Shown: positions 52,815 through 61,775, numbered from the stretch's first letter. The stretch: DNA of 64,000 nt from Brucella rhizosphaerae (GCF_002252475.1 NZ_NNRK01000033.1:1-64000), one strand, 5' to 3'. Notes: generated by a model not told the origin, from the letters alone. A program made the numbers and translations.

Positions 52815-54332
52815 TTATTTCTTAAGTATCTTCGAACCGTTTGGAGCGATAAACCACGTACCGGATGGGAGAGCATCAGCCTCCTCCGGCGTACTTATTC
52901 GCGGTAGCGAGTTATCATCTGCCGCTTTAGGGGCTGCTTGGGCTTGCTTAATGCGGGTGGTGATATCGATACCCGCCTGACGCTTCTCTTCCTGATAAGC
53001 CTTAAATCGCTGATACGGATTTGGCAGTTTGGAAATCTCTTCGTCTGCCTCGGTCCATTTAATTTCACCCTTCTGTGCGCGACGAGCAATGGCCGCAGCA
53101 GCAAGTTTGTTTTCCTGAACTGCTCGCATCGTAATTGCGATAACTTCGTTACCCTCTGGCGTGTTACCGATGTTAGGCAACGATTTGAGGAACATCTTCG
53201 CATCAAAGTCCGACATTGCACCTGAACCTGCCGGACGCATGTTCGGAACAAGACGATTAACTACCGCATCAAAAGCCTGCGCAGGTGCAAGTCCGTCAAT
53301 ATCAATACCCATTGCCTCTGCGTATGGACCAACTAGCAGCGTGAATTCTGCGAACTTGCCAGTGCCGATATTGCGACCTAACTCCAGCAACATGTCCATG
53401 TCGCCGATCATCTGCGGAGCATTGTTTGCTTCTTCAATGATTTGGTTATGACGCTTGGCTGCTTCTTCGTCGCTCTTTTCGGCATACTTACTGCTGTTCT
53501 CGCCGGTGTTCACATTGACCTTTGTGGAACCTGCTGCCTTCTGATCTTTCTGCCAAGTGTTGAAATCTACAGGCGTTTCGCCCTTTGCCGTTGTTTGCTC
53601 GACATACAAATCGTAATTCTTACGGTCAGCCGTGTATTTGCCCTCGTCCTCAGCGCGCGAATTTCGCTCAAGACCATCTGTATATCCGGGAGCAGAAACT
53701 AGCGTGCCGTCTTCGCCGACCACCATTCCCTTACCAGCAGCGGTTTTGCGTAATTCTTGTACCATAGCGAGGACTTTGCTCGCCTCCGCGAATTCGCCGT
53801 TCGCCATGAGATGCTTGTAAATCTGCATGAGTTGGTCTTCGCTGTACCCCATTCCGCCTGCTGTAGAGCCTACTGCTGCCCCACTGCCACTAGAACCGCC
53901 AAGTGTTCCGGCGAAAGCAGCATTTTCCTTCTGCTGCTTCAGTGCCGCATCGTTAGCGGCAACCTTTGCGCCGGTAAGCAAACGCTTCTGCGCTCCGTCC
54001 ATTTCGTTATCGTAGCCGTCTAAGCCTGCCATCAGGCCACGACCAGCAATTCCCATAACGTCCTTCGGTTCATACGAAGCACCGGAGTCTGCAAGCATCT
54101 GTGCACCCATGCGGAAAAGACCGCGACGACGAGCGCTTGTCTCGTCTTCTGTCTGCTCCGGCAAAAACGCATTAAGAATAGTTTTGCGATGTGCAGGCTT
54201 CGCTTGCTGGTCGCCACTCATCACCTGTTCAATCGGACGTTGGCTTCCCGCTGGCAAAGCAGTGGGGTCAACCTGCGCTGCCCCACCGATACCGAGTTTT
54301 TTCAAAAGTTCTTCAATAAGATTGTTAGCCAT
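52815..54332 (-). CDS. Putative internal virion protein
   Basis: A 505-residue, mostly helical protein with no recognised domain. The head (MANNLIEELLKKLGIGGAAQ) is followed by RRRGLFRMGAQMLADSGASY, a Gly/Ser-rich linker near residues 145-160 (GTLGGSSGSGAAVGSTAGGM) and a long helical C-terminal part. Its place in the run of large genes between the gp13-like gene and the tail lysozyme suggests an ejection or core protein. The ribosome site AGGTGAAC-like sequence precedes the ATG. Confidence 0.6.
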   Translation of the reverse strand: MANNLIEELLKKLGIGGAAQVDPTALPAGSQRPIEQVMSGDQQAKPAHRKTILNAFLPEQTEDETSARRRGLFRMGAQMLADSGASYEPKDVMGIAGRGLMAGLDGYDNEMDGAQKRLLTGAKVAANDAALKQQKENAAFAGTLGGSSGSGAAVGSTAGGMGYSEDQLMQIYKHLMANGEFAEASKVLAMVQELRKTAAGKGMVVGEDGTLVSAPGYTDGLERNSRAEDEGKYTADRKNYDLYVEQTTAKGETPVDFNTWQKDQKAAGSTKVNVNTGENSSKYAEKSDEEAAKRHNQIIEEANNAPQMIGDMDMLLELGRNIGTGKFAEFTLLVGPYAEAMGIDIDGLAPAQAFDAVVNRLVPNMRPAGSGAMSDFDAKMFLKSLPNIGNTPEGNEVIAITMRAVQENKLAAAAIARRAQKGEIKWTEADEEISKLPNPYQRFKAYQEEKRQAGIDITTRIKQAQAAPKAADDNSLPRISTPEEADALPSGTWFIAPNGSKILKK

Positions 54333-54348
54333 AGTTCACCTTTTGTTC

Positions 54349-55662
54349 TTAAAGCAATCCGAGCAATGCTGTGAGGATGCCTAATCCGCCACCGAGACCG
54401 CTGGATTGAACCGGCTTAGTCTGGTTGTTGTAACCGCCGGTCGTGACCATGTTGATCATGTTTGCCGCGTTCATAATGTCCTTGTTCTGCTCTAGATCCC
54501 ACTTACGGATTTGCGCTTCTAGGGATGCATCGGAATAAGCGTCTTTCTGCGCACCTACACCTGCAAGGCGGTCTGCATCCTTATAATCGAGGTCGCGCAT
54601 GTCACCGGCCATACCAGCACCCGCAAGTTGCTGACCTGACTGCTGTAGCATCTGCTGCCAGTAGTTAGTCGCAGCATCGTTTCGCATTCCCTGCTGAGCC
54701 TGTGCCTGCTGCCCTAACTGACCTGCACCTGACAACTGTTGGCCGACAGCGCCCTGACGAATTTGCTCCGTCGCGTTAGCAAGGTTACCATACATGTTAG
54801 TTCCCTGATTGCGCATGTCTTGCTGACTATTCGACGTGTTCGCGAGGTTCGCATTAGCGCCCAACTGGTTCGCAACATCTGTATTGTAGAAATTGCCCAT
54901 GCTGTTTTGTGCGCCCAACATGTTCTGACGTTCACGAGCATAATTATCGCCGAGCATAGTGGTCGCGTTCTTTGCCATCGCATTTGCGACTGTGCTTTCT
55001 GCGTCATTGCGGATCGATGCAGCAGCACCAGAACCTGAACGACCGGCCATCATTGCCTGTGAGTCCAACTGCGGTGATGTAATGTTTTTAAACTGATCCA
55101 TCATGGACTTGTTGGCGTTTGCAATATCGTTCATCAGATATTCGTTAGCACCAAGGAACTCGCCATTCGCGGTCTTCGCTAGCATGGAGTTTGCGGGGTT
55201 GTTCGCACCGGCTAGATTGCGCGCCTGTTCCTGCTGCAATCCGAAGGCCGCATTACTGAAGTTGCCAGCGTTAGCAGCCTGACCGAGCGCCGGATTGCTG
55301 TAGTTGGTATTGATGTTCTTCATCGCATCCTGCGTTGCCTGAACGCCCGGATTTGTCCAATTCTGCGATTGCGCGAGAGTGTTAGCGGCAGGATTATTCT
55401 GAAATGCTGCGCCGCTCGTAATATTGTTTACGGCGTTCTGTGCGTTCTTGATCCCTTGCGATCCCTGCATTGCTGTTTGCGAGATCATTTCCTGCGCGCG
55501 TTTAGTCTCGTCGCTCTGCTTGGCAATCAAGTCGCCCTGCCAAGGCATCGGCTGTCCGTTGGACATAGCCTGATCAGCCTGTGCGTAATACTTATTCAGA
55601 TAGGGTTTCGCGCCGTCCCACGGCTCCGTTTTTGTAGTAGTTTCTTTTGGAGTGCTTGCCAT
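54349..55662 (-). CDS. Ala/Gln/Asn-rich putative internal virion protein
   Basis: A 437-residue protein strongly enriched in Ala, Gln, Asn and Met, with heptad-like helical repeats throughout (QAQQGMRNDAATNYWQQMLQ, GAGQLGQQAQAQQGM). It has no hydrophobic domain except a short Gly/Leu end (GLGGGLGILTALLGLL). Composition and position, directly after the gp13-like gene, suit an ejectable core protein with the role of T7 gp14. ATG at 55662 (MASTPKETT) was preferred over a start two codons upstream. Confidence 0.6.
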   Translation of the reverse strand: MASTPKETTTKTEPWDGAKPYLNKYYAQADQAMSNGQPMPWQGDLIAKQSDETKRAQEMISQTAMQGSQGIKNAQNAVNNITSGAAFQNNPAANTLAQSQNWTNPGVQATQDAMKNINTNYSNPALGQAANAGNFSNAAFGLQQEQARNLAGANNPANSMLAKTANGEFLGANEYLMNDIANANKSMMDQFKNITSPQLDSQAMMAGRSGSGAAASIRNDAESTVANAMAKNATTMLGDNYARERQNMLGAQNSMGNFYNTDVANQLGANANLANTSNSQQDMRNQGTNMYGNLANATEQIRQGAVGQQLSGAGQLGQQAQAQQGMRNDAATNYWQQMLQQSGQQLAGAGMAGDMRDLDYKDADRLAGVGAQKDAYSDASLEAQIRKWDLEQNKDIMNAANMINMVTTGGYNNQTKPVQSSGLGGGLGILTALLGLL

Positions 55663-55664
55663 TC

Positions 55665-56072
55665 TCAAAATTCCTTATAGTAATTTACTGATTGCACTGA
55701 AAAATCGAAGCGCTTCAAAACTCGCTCCCATTCGGGACGTGCGCTTGTATAAAAACCTTTGCAGCCCATAGACTTAGCCCACTCCTCGACTAAGTTCTGA
55801 CCATCGCAAAGTATCTCTTTCATTGCCGAACCATGCTTGCCGCCCACGAGATAGAGGAAGCAAACTTTCTGGCCGTCGATCTCCAATACTTGCGTTACGC
55901 AAGCGGCATTATCGGAAACCCATAAAGTATATTTTTGGCTGTAAATTCCGTCGATTAAGGCGTCTTCGTTATCCGGGTTTATTGAATAGGCCATGGCGTT
56001 TTTCAACCAATCGCGCACTCTCGGATATTCCTTTTTTACACCCTCGTAAGTATCTACTCGTTCAACATTCAT
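55665..56072 (-). CDS. Phage GNAT-fold protein, T7 gp13-like
   Basis: A 135-residue protein with a GNAT-like pattern: AACVTQVLEIDGQKVCFLYLVGG as the central strands and a C-terminal NLVEEWAKSMGCKGFYTSAR and WERVLKRFDFSV. Podoviral gp13-type proteins have this size, sit at the head of the internal-virion gene block, and are needed for morphogenesis. The usual CoA loop (Q/RxxGxG/A) is reduced to GGKHGSA. An alternative is a true acetyltransferase. Confidence 0.6.
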   Translation of the reverse strand: MNVERVDTYEGVKKEYPRVRDWLKNAMAYSINPDNEDALIDGIYSQKYTLWVSDNAACVTQVLEIDGQKVCFLYLVGGKHGSAMKEILCDGQNLVEEWAKSMGCKGFYTSARPEWERVLKRFDFSVQSVNYYKEF

Positions 56073-56124
56073 AATATCTCTAGTTAAAAATCATTCTTCA
56101 AATATGTATTTAAATGAATTCAGA

Positions 56125-56487
56125 TCAGTCGAAAAATATATAATCAAAATACAGATTTTCGGTCGTCCAGCGATGCCAGATGCTGAACTGCCCGTCGAAT
56201 ATGTCACCCATCCAAAGATCGGTCATATATTCTGCAGATGGCTCATTACGCGGCGCGAAGGAAATTCTGCTGTTTGCTGTAATTCGCGGATCAACGATCA
56301 ATGTGCTGACCGTGCTTGTCTCCATCACGAATGAACCGCCGCCGGAAGGCACAATCGGCTCTGCTTGAAGCGCTGCAATATCGGCTTCAAACTGCGCTAG
56401 CGCTTCTTCAAAGTCGCCTTCATGTTCAATGTCATCAATGATCTCACTGATGCGCTTAAAAACTGTTGGGTCTCGTACTATTGCCAA
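56125..56487 (-). CDS. Small phage structural paralogue 3 of 3
   Basis: A 120-residue protein. The N-terminus (MAIVRDPTVFKRISEIIDDI) and a helical spacer precede a C-terminal beta domain (about 50-120): STLIVDPRITANSRISFAPR, DLWMGDIFDGQFSIWHR and YFDYIFFD. The same domain order is found in the two genes upstream at 56512 and 56905. The module resembles C-terminal tips found on many phage tail and head proteins. Function unknown; a decoration or appendage protein is possible. Confidence 0.7.
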   Translation of the reverse strand: MAIVRDPTVFKRISEIIDDIEHEGDFEEALAQFEADIAALQAEPIVPSGGGSFVMETSTVSTLIVDPRITANSRISFAPRNEPSAEYMTDLWMGDIFDGQFSIWHRWTTENLYFDYIFFD

Positions 56488-56511
56488 TGTATTTGCCTTT
56501 TTCGGGTAATG

Positions 56512-56883
56512 TTATTCGGTGTAAATGAAATTGAAGCGTAGTTCTTCCTCACCTCGGACATGACCAATCGTGAGTTCACCTTTTGAAATGTCCTGAACCC
56601 ACACTTTGTTCATGCTATTCGCAGACCAAGAGTTGTGAGGAGCAATCGTTACACGGCATTTCGCCGTCAATTCTGGAACCAAAACGATGGTGTGATCTGT
56701 GTCTGGTTCGACATAGAATTCGCCACTACCTCGAACTTTGCCTACAAGTTCCTTGAGCGCTTCGATTGACGCTTTGATTTCTCTGAGTTGCTTACCAATG
56801 TCGCCTTGGCCTTCGATGAGGCCGATCATGTCATTGATCTTTTTTGCTAGTTTTGGATCACGTACTATTCTCACAATGTTCAC
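56512..56883 (-). CDS. Small phage structural paralogue 2 of 3
   Basis: A 123-residue protein. It has IVRDPKLAKKINDMIGLIEG at the N-terminus, a helical, possibly coiled-coil spacer (LREIKASIEALKELVGKV), and the shared beta domain with TIVLVPELTAKCRVTIAPHN, VWVQDISKGELTIGH and LRFNFIYTE. The spacer differs most between the three paralogues. It lies 24 bp before paralogue 3. Confidence 0.7.
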   Translation of the reverse strand: MNIVRIVRDPKLAKKINDMIGLIEGQGDIGKQLREIKASIEALKELVGKVRGSGEFYVEPDTDHTIVLVPELTAKCRVTIAPHNSWSANSMNKVWVQDISKGELTIGHVRGEEELRFNFIYTE

Positions 56884-56904
56884 CTTCTAAAATTCGTTAA
56901 AAAC

Positions 56905-57204
56905 TCAACCGATACAAAAAATCACGTAATCGATTTTACGAGCAGCCGTTATGGAGTCGTGGTTTACGGTAAAAGACCCATTCGAAACTTGATCGACCCA
57001 TGTCGCATTCATGCGTTGCGCCGCGTTCGCATCTCTCGGTGCAAGCATTATTTTACTCATGCTCGTCACCTTCGGATTTTGAATAATCGTCTTCGTCGTA
57101 TTGGCGGCTAATACTGCGCTGCCGGTATTGTCGAATTGGCGAACAATCTGGTCCACCACTTCTTTGACCTGTCGGGGATTGCTGGGATCACGTATAATTT
57201 TCAT
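56905..57204 (-). CDS. Small phage structural paralogue 1 of 3
   Basis: A 99-residue protein, the shortest of the trio. The N-terminus is MKIIRDPSNPRQVKEVVDQI and the spacer is short. The beta domain reads TIIQNPKVTSMSKIMLAPRD, TWVDQVSNGSFTVNH and KIDYVIFCIG. Its ATG overlaps the stop codon of the nozzle gene (TGATG), so it is coupled to it. An upstream frame to 57258 lies inside that gene and was not used. Confidence 0.7.
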   Translation of the reverse strand: MKIIRDPSNPRQVKEVVDQIVRQFDNTGSAVLAANTTKTIIQNPKVTSMSKIMLAPRDANAAQRMNATWVDQVSNGSFTVNHDSITAARKIDYVIFCIG

Positions 57205-58718
57205 CAGCGATCTCCTGCCGGAAATGCTTCGATATGATAGCCCATCGCTTCGCTCCACTCGCCTTCAAACGAGAAGCGGAAACGATGGAACTTGTTCTGA
57301 TAGCGGAAGTAAGCCCAGCCGGATTTGTCATTCACAGGCACACTCTCAGTGTACGTCAGAGCATCATACACGTTGGTTCGATGCCCTCCGCGCACTTGCA
57401 CTAGTCCTGTACCGTGATACAGCGGACGAACCCGGTTGACGTTAGTGCGCTCCCCTCGGGCGTCGGAGATAGAACTTACGAGAAACTGCTCCTGCGTCTC
57501 GATAAGCCCTCGCATTGTCGTGCCACCGAAGATGAAAATCTTACCCGTTTTATCCATTGCCCAAAGCATGGCATCGCCACCAGCCCACATCGGACTGTCG
57601 AAGGGTGCAGGAACTTTTTCAATCGTGCCGAAAACGTCCAACTGCTCGATGGTCCACGGAAGGCTCAAACTGTTGAAAATGTAACCTGCTGTTGCATCGG
57701 CCTCGGACCAATTGCCGGTCTGATAATTATAGATGAGGATTTTGTCGGCTTCTTCACCTGACGCGCCTTTACTCAGATAGGACCAGTAAACGAGTTTCTT
57801 CGCCGGATCGCTTGCTACCGTCATGTACTGGTAACGGGCGTCATCAACGTTGTTCAGGAAATAGCGGTTGATCTGACCGTCGCCGATTGGCCTAATCTGA
57901 TCGCCTTCCAACACATAGAAGCCGTCAACACTTAGGAAGAAGGTTTTGCCCTCCACCGTGATGATGCTCTCTGCGACCGAGCAGCCCTTCCCCATTGCAG
58001 ATGGCAACTGGTCGAACTGGAAGATCAACGGAGCGCCCATGAAGGACATTTTGACGATTGAGCGTTCCATCAAAATGTAACCGGCTTCACCGCCGACCAC
58101 GCCCATGATGTTACCGCCGTTAAAAATGTCCTGAAAGTCTGCCATCGTCTGTTGCGAGAAATTCCAATCGAACGGATTATTCACAGCAGACCATCGAACG
58201 CGGTAAGGAACCTGACCATCGAGCGCATCAAGCGTATTGGCGACAACAAGGAAGTCGCGCACAACCGCGCAATGTCGCGCTCTGACGAGAGACGTTAAGC
58301 GGTCATATTTTATGTCTTGGCTCTTTTGGATATATTGAGGTTCATTGGAGTAATTGAACGCTGCAACAATATCGCCAAACTCCGCAAACACCCATCTTTC
58401 ACCGTCAGCAGTGGAATAGCCTCCGTCCGCTGAGATATTTTTCCATTTGAGATCGTTCGCATTGAGTTTGAATAACGAGTTCTTTGTTCCGGCATAAACC
58501 TTTGCGAGACTGCTTTTGTCGCGACCGACGAGCGTACCTAATGGCCTGCTGTCCAACACTGTATCCGAATACAGGCTCAAGCCACGCATCGGGTGATATG
58601 TCACCATGCCCGGTTGCGTGCCGATACCTGGAGTCACATTACGAGCAATCGTAACACCGGGGTTGTTGAGTGCCGGAAGGTCAGGACACCACGGTCCAAA
58701 TGCGCCTGTGATTACCAT
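57204..58718 (-). CDS. Tail nozzle / packaged-DNA stabilisation protein
   Basis: A 504-residue protein rich in short beta-strand repeats with Trp and Tyr, suggestive of a beta-propeller: LGTLVGRDKSSLAKVYAGTK, GGYSTADGERWVFAEFGDIV, NPFDWNFSQQTMADFQDIFN, GKTFFLSVDGFYVLEGDQI and NWSEADATAGYIF. Size and position next to the head-tail adaptor fit the P22 gp10 / T7 gp12 role, a nozzle closing the short tail. It overlaps the adaptor gene by 7 bp. Confidence 0.72.
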   Translation of the reverse strand: MVITGAFGPWCPDLPALNNPGVTIARNVTPGIGTQPGMVTYHPMRGLSLYSDTVLDSRPLGTLVGRDKSSLAKVYAGTKNSLFKLNANDLKWKNISADGGYSTADGERWVFAEFGDIVAAFNYSNEPQYIQKSQDIKYDRLTSLVRARHCAVVRDFLVVANTLDALDGQVPYRVRWSAVNNPFDWNFSQQTMADFQDIFNGGNIMGVVGGEAGYILMERSIVKMSFMGAPLIFQFDQLPSAMGKGCSVAESIITVEGKTFFLSVDGFYVLEGDQIRPIGDGQINRYFLNNVDDARYQYMTVASDPAKKLVYWSYLSKGASGEEADKILIYNYQTGNWSEADATAGYIFNSLSLPWTIEQLDVFGTIEKVPAPFDSPMWAGGDAMLWAMDKTGKIFIFGGTTMRGLIETQEQFLVSSISDARGERTNVNRVRPLYHGTGLVQVRGGHRTNVYDALTYTESVPVNDKSGWAYFRYQNKFHRFRFSFEGEWSEAMGYHIEAFPAGDR

Positions 58719-59302
58719 AGAACACCCTCCGTGATGACCGCATTGCCGCCACGCTGCACATTGCGATTATCTTCATCGATGCGGCCCATTGCTTCCGCAA
58801 GTGACTGCTTTTCGAGTTGTTCCGACTCAACATCATCAAGCCAACGATGCGCGTAAATCAGTGCGCCACTCAGATAAACTTGCGGGAAACGAGCAATGAG
58901 CCAGTTTGTCGGATTAGTTGGCGAAAGCGCTGGAACGCTGCCGTGATAAATGAGCGTGACCGTAACCGGCTGATAATCTTCGCGTACCAAGCGATAGCCG
59001 TTGCCCTCTTGAAAATAGCCAATCTGGTTCGGATAGATCGAAGGTGAATACGGGCTTACTAGTGTCGGTGTAATGCTTCCGATACGCACCGCACGCGGCG
59101 CAACCATATCAACAGGGAACTCAATGAAGTCCGTAACATTGTCGATCTTTACGGCCTTCTCATTCATGTAATGCTTGATGAAAGGTCGGAAATCAGCCTC
59201 TGCAAGTGAAATGAAGTTATCGACCGGAAATGTGGGATCGCCTTCGCGTCGAGCGTATTCTGAGATTGCAACGCGCAGTTCGTCATAATTGGAAATAGCC
59301 AT
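58712..59302 (-). CDS. Head-tail adaptor protein
   Basis: A 196-residue protein that matches podoviral adaptors (T7 gp11 / P22 gp4 role). Features are the N-terminal helix pair (YDELRVAISEYARREGDPTF...FISLAEADFRPFIKH), a central beta part (FIEFPVDMVAPRAVRIGSI) and a C-terminal helix (LYL-type: VYLSGALIYAHRWLDDVESE). It starts immediately after the stop codon of the preceding gene (TAA then ATG). Confidence 0.75.
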   Translation of the reverse strand: MAISNYDELRVAISEYARREGDPTFPVDNFISLAEADFRPFIKHYMNEKAVKIDNVTDFIEFPVDMVAPRAVRIGSITPTLVSPYSPSIYPNQIGYFQEGNGYRLVREDYQPVTVTLIYHGSVPALSPTNPTNWLIARFPQVYLSGALIYAHRWLDDVESEQLEKQSLAEAMGRIDEDNRNVQRGGNAVITEGVLW

Positions 59303-59650
59303 TTAAATTCTCCAATTATTGACGCGGAATTTCGCGTTGTCTGAATCATTTAGACGGCGTTTAAGTGCATCTGGATCATCAATGATGCCTTCCTTCGACC
59401 ACTCATAACGCAGACCGATAGGAACACTTGCGAGTTTCACGATAGAACCATGATTGCCGTGAACGTTGAAAGTTGCGGCTTCTTTGGCATTTTGATCGAG
59501 CATCGCTCGAAAGTCTTTCCACTGGACGGTTTCATACATCTGGTCACCGTCGCGGGTCAGCCAGATAGTCTTCTCTGGACCGCTGTAGATACAAAATGTT
59601 CCATGAGTGATGAGATCACCGATCTCATATGTGGTGCGTTCTTCGTTCAT
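59303..59650 (-). CDS. Phage protein of unknown function
   Basis: A 115-residue protein with no recognised family (MNEERTTYEIGDLITHGTFC, DGDQMYETVQWKDFRAML). It lies between the capsid terminator and the adaptor gene and is tightly joined to the latter, so a role in head completion is plausible but unproven. Confidence 0.65.
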   Translation of the reverse strand: MNEERTTYEIGDLITHGTFCIYSGPEKTIWLTRDGDQMYETVQWKDFRAMLDQNAKEAATFNVHGNHGSIVKLASVPIGLRYEWSKEGIIDDPDALKRRLNDSDNAKFRVNNWRI

Positions 59651-59694
59651 CTTCCCGCCCTTATTATTGTTGTTGTGTTATTTATTTGCGGGTA

Positions 59695-59718
59695 TAAAAA
59701 ATGGGGGCCGAAGCCCCC
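59695..59718 (-). terminator. Strong terminator after the capsid gene
   Basis: On the minus strand GGGGGC-TTCG-GCCCCC is followed by ATTTTTTATA. The UUCG-type tetraloop makes it very stable. It lies 24 bp after the major capsid gene, within the virion operon. Confidence 0.9.
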
Positions 59719-59742
59719 ACCGCTAGTTCATTATGCGATTGC

Positions 59743-60672
59743 TTAGTTGACCTTAATGTCTGCGATCTTACCGTTACCGGCTTCGTTCAAGCACTCAAGG
59801 GTCAATTCAGTGATGATCTGAACCTTGTCGGAGTCACCTGTCTTAGCGAGTTCGTTCTTGGTGATGCCGCGCAATGTTGCAACGTTCCAAAGGTCCTTAT
59901 CGAATGCGATAAGAGTGGTCTTTGTCATGAAGTGATGCGGGATAATCTCGTGAACGCCGAAATCGGAAACGTAATAGTCGACACCTGCATAGATTGTCTT
60001 CTTTTCTGCAGGGGTCTGCCAAACGCCAACGCCACCAGCAAGCGCTGAGATTGTCTGCTTTACCTTACCCGGAGCGATAACCTGCGCAGCATTGCCACCG
60101 GCTTCCCAAATCTGGCCGAATAGTTTGTTGAGAAGTTCAACAGTAAGTTCCTGTTCGTCACCGTCGGTTACAGCGCCAACGTTGTTGTTAGCAAAACCAG
60201 CAGTCGAGCCGCCAGTGCCGTGAAGCGCGTTCGTCTTGATCCATGCTTCTGCACCACCGAGCATTCCCGGAGTTGATGCAGATGGATTAGCCGAAACGAG
60301 AGCCGCTTCAATATCGCGGTTCAATTCAGCACCGGCCTTAGTAATCTGGCGTGCCTTTTCGTTACGTGCACCAGCAGTATCAACAGCCTGTAGAGTGTTC
60401 GCGATTGTTACTTCCTTAGCAAAAATCTGAGTGCGATTGCCGATACGTGCTGGACCTCTGTTGTCGGCTTCGTTAGCGTCTGCACCTTCAAGGCGCGCAT
60501 TTGCAGCATTTGCCGGGGCAAGTTCGTCAGTGAGGAATTCGTGCCAAGTGGACGTAGCCTTGGACTTACCAATCTCTGTCTTGAATGGTGTCTTTTCCGG
60601 CGAAATCATGCTGATGTAATTGCCGAGGTCTTCGCGGACGTGTTTAACGTCAGTGGTCTTCAATGTTGCCAT
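59743..60672 (-). CDS. Major capsid protein (DUF5309/SU10-like)
   Basis: A 309-residue capsid protein. The N-terminus (TDVKHVREDLGNYISMISPEKTPFKTEIG) and the region WHEFLTDELAPANAANARLEG, with IFAKEVTIANTLQAVDTAGA, match the DUF5309 / SU10 major head family, an HK97-like fold. GGAG precedes the ATG at good distance. It follows the scaffold gene by 21 bp and is followed by a strong terminator, consistent with high expression. Confidence 0.85.
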   Translation of the reverse strand: MATLKTTDVKHVREDLGNYISMISPEKTPFKTEIGKSKATSTWHEFLTDELAPANAANARLEGADANEADNRGPARIGNRTQIFAKEVTIANTLQAVDTAGARNEKARQITKAGAELNRDIEAALVSANPSASTPGMLGGAEAWIKTNALHGTGGSTAGFANNNVGAVTDGDEQELTVELLNKLFGQIWEAGGNAAQVIAPGKVKQTISALAGGVGVWQTPAEKKTIYAGVDYYVSDFGVHEIIPHHFMTKTTLIAFDKDLWNVATLRGITKNELAKTGDSDKVQIITELTLECLNEAGNGKIADIKVN

Positions 60673-60693
60673 TATTGATATTCTCCAAAATTT

Positions 60694-61707
60694 TTAAAGT
60701 AGTTTGCTGATTACGCTGATGGCGTCTTTCTGAGAGCCAGAGCGCTTTAGTCGGTTAACGTCTCGCTGGAATGCTTGATCCGCTGAAACGGAGGTTGTTT
60801 TAACTCCCTGCGGCATCGAGATCGGGGCTTTATCCTCGATATGCTTGCGTGCTGCTGGAACCTTCTTCTGCATGTCATCGTAGGCAATAGCCTTCAAAAC
60901 AATGTCGATGATCTTGGCATCTTGCACCGTTGAAATTTCATCCGGTGAGAAGCCATAGGTCAGAAGATAATCCTCTGTTTTAACCAGTCCTGCTTGGGCT
61001 ACCTTCGGGTCTTTGAATTCTGGTCGAAGTGTCTGCAACTCGACCTTAGCGTCTTCAATCGCCTGTCTACGTAGTTGGGCTAGGTGTTCGGCATCCTTAC
61101 GTGCGATTTCGTTTTTGGCGTCTGCTAACTGCTTAACAGTAGCCTCGCGGCGCTGGTAATTTTCCTTTTCCTGCATATAGGTCGGGAAATCATACTGTCT
61201 CAGGTAGTCCCAATCAGGCTCCTGCAACGTCTGAAATTCCATTGCCACTTGTGTCAGAATAGCATCCAAATGTTGGTCTAACTGACCACGATGAACATGC
61301 TTGTCGGCCTGAACTTCTGCGTATTGCTTCTTAAGTTCAGAAACCTCTTGCGTCTTTCTCGTGTAGTCGGAACGGCGCATATAACCGTCCAATAGTTCCT
61401 TGCCCGACACTTGTTCATCACCGATGGTAATGAGTGCATCTTCTGGAATATCGAACGCGCTTGGCGCTTCTTCCGTTTGTTCGGTTTCTTCTGCTACTTC
61501 TTCAACTTCATCTGACTGATCAGGTTCAAAATCTGTTTCGGTTGTAGTTTCGTCTACCGACTCGTTTGAGGGTTCAAAATCGAAACCCTCATCAGCATCT
61601 ACGTTTTGGGTTGTAGTGGTTTCACTGTCCAAGAACTTAGCGATGTGTTCGGTTGCTTCCGCCGGGGTATAACCAGCCCCGATATCGGGGTTGTTGGTTC
61701 CGTCCAT
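60694..61707 (-). CDS. Phage scaffolding protein
   Basis: A 337-residue acidic, helical protein directly before the capsid gene. The first ~110 residues are very acidic and Thr-rich (SNESVDETTTETDFEPDQSD). The centre is predicted coiled coil (RKTQEVSELKKQYAEVQADK, QLADAKNEIARKDAEHLAQL). A basic end (FQRDVNRLKRSGSQKDAISV) would bind capsid protein. Order and composition are those of scaffolds that guide capsid assembly and then leave. Confidence 0.75.
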   Translation of the reverse strand: MDGTNNPDIGAGYTPAEATEHIAKFLDSETTTTQNVDADEGFDFEPSNESVDETTTETDFEPDQSDEVEEVAEETEQTEEAPSAFDIPEDALITIGDEQVSGKELLDGYMRRSDYTRKTQEVSELKKQYAEVQADKHVHRGQLDQHLDAILTQVAMEFQTLQEPDWDYLRQYDFPTYMQEKENYQRREATVKQLADAKNEIARKDAEHLAQLRRQAIEDAKVELQTLRPEFKDPKVAQAGLVKTEDYLLTYGFSPDEISTVQDAKIIDIVLKAIAYDDMQKKVPAARKHIEDKAPISMPQGVKTTSVSADQAFQRDVNRLKRSGSQKDAISVISKLL

Positions 61708-61775
61708 AGGTTTTCTCCTAATTTGTTTTTATTGTTTTATTTATTCGGACACTCCGGATTAGGACCGTTTGTCCG

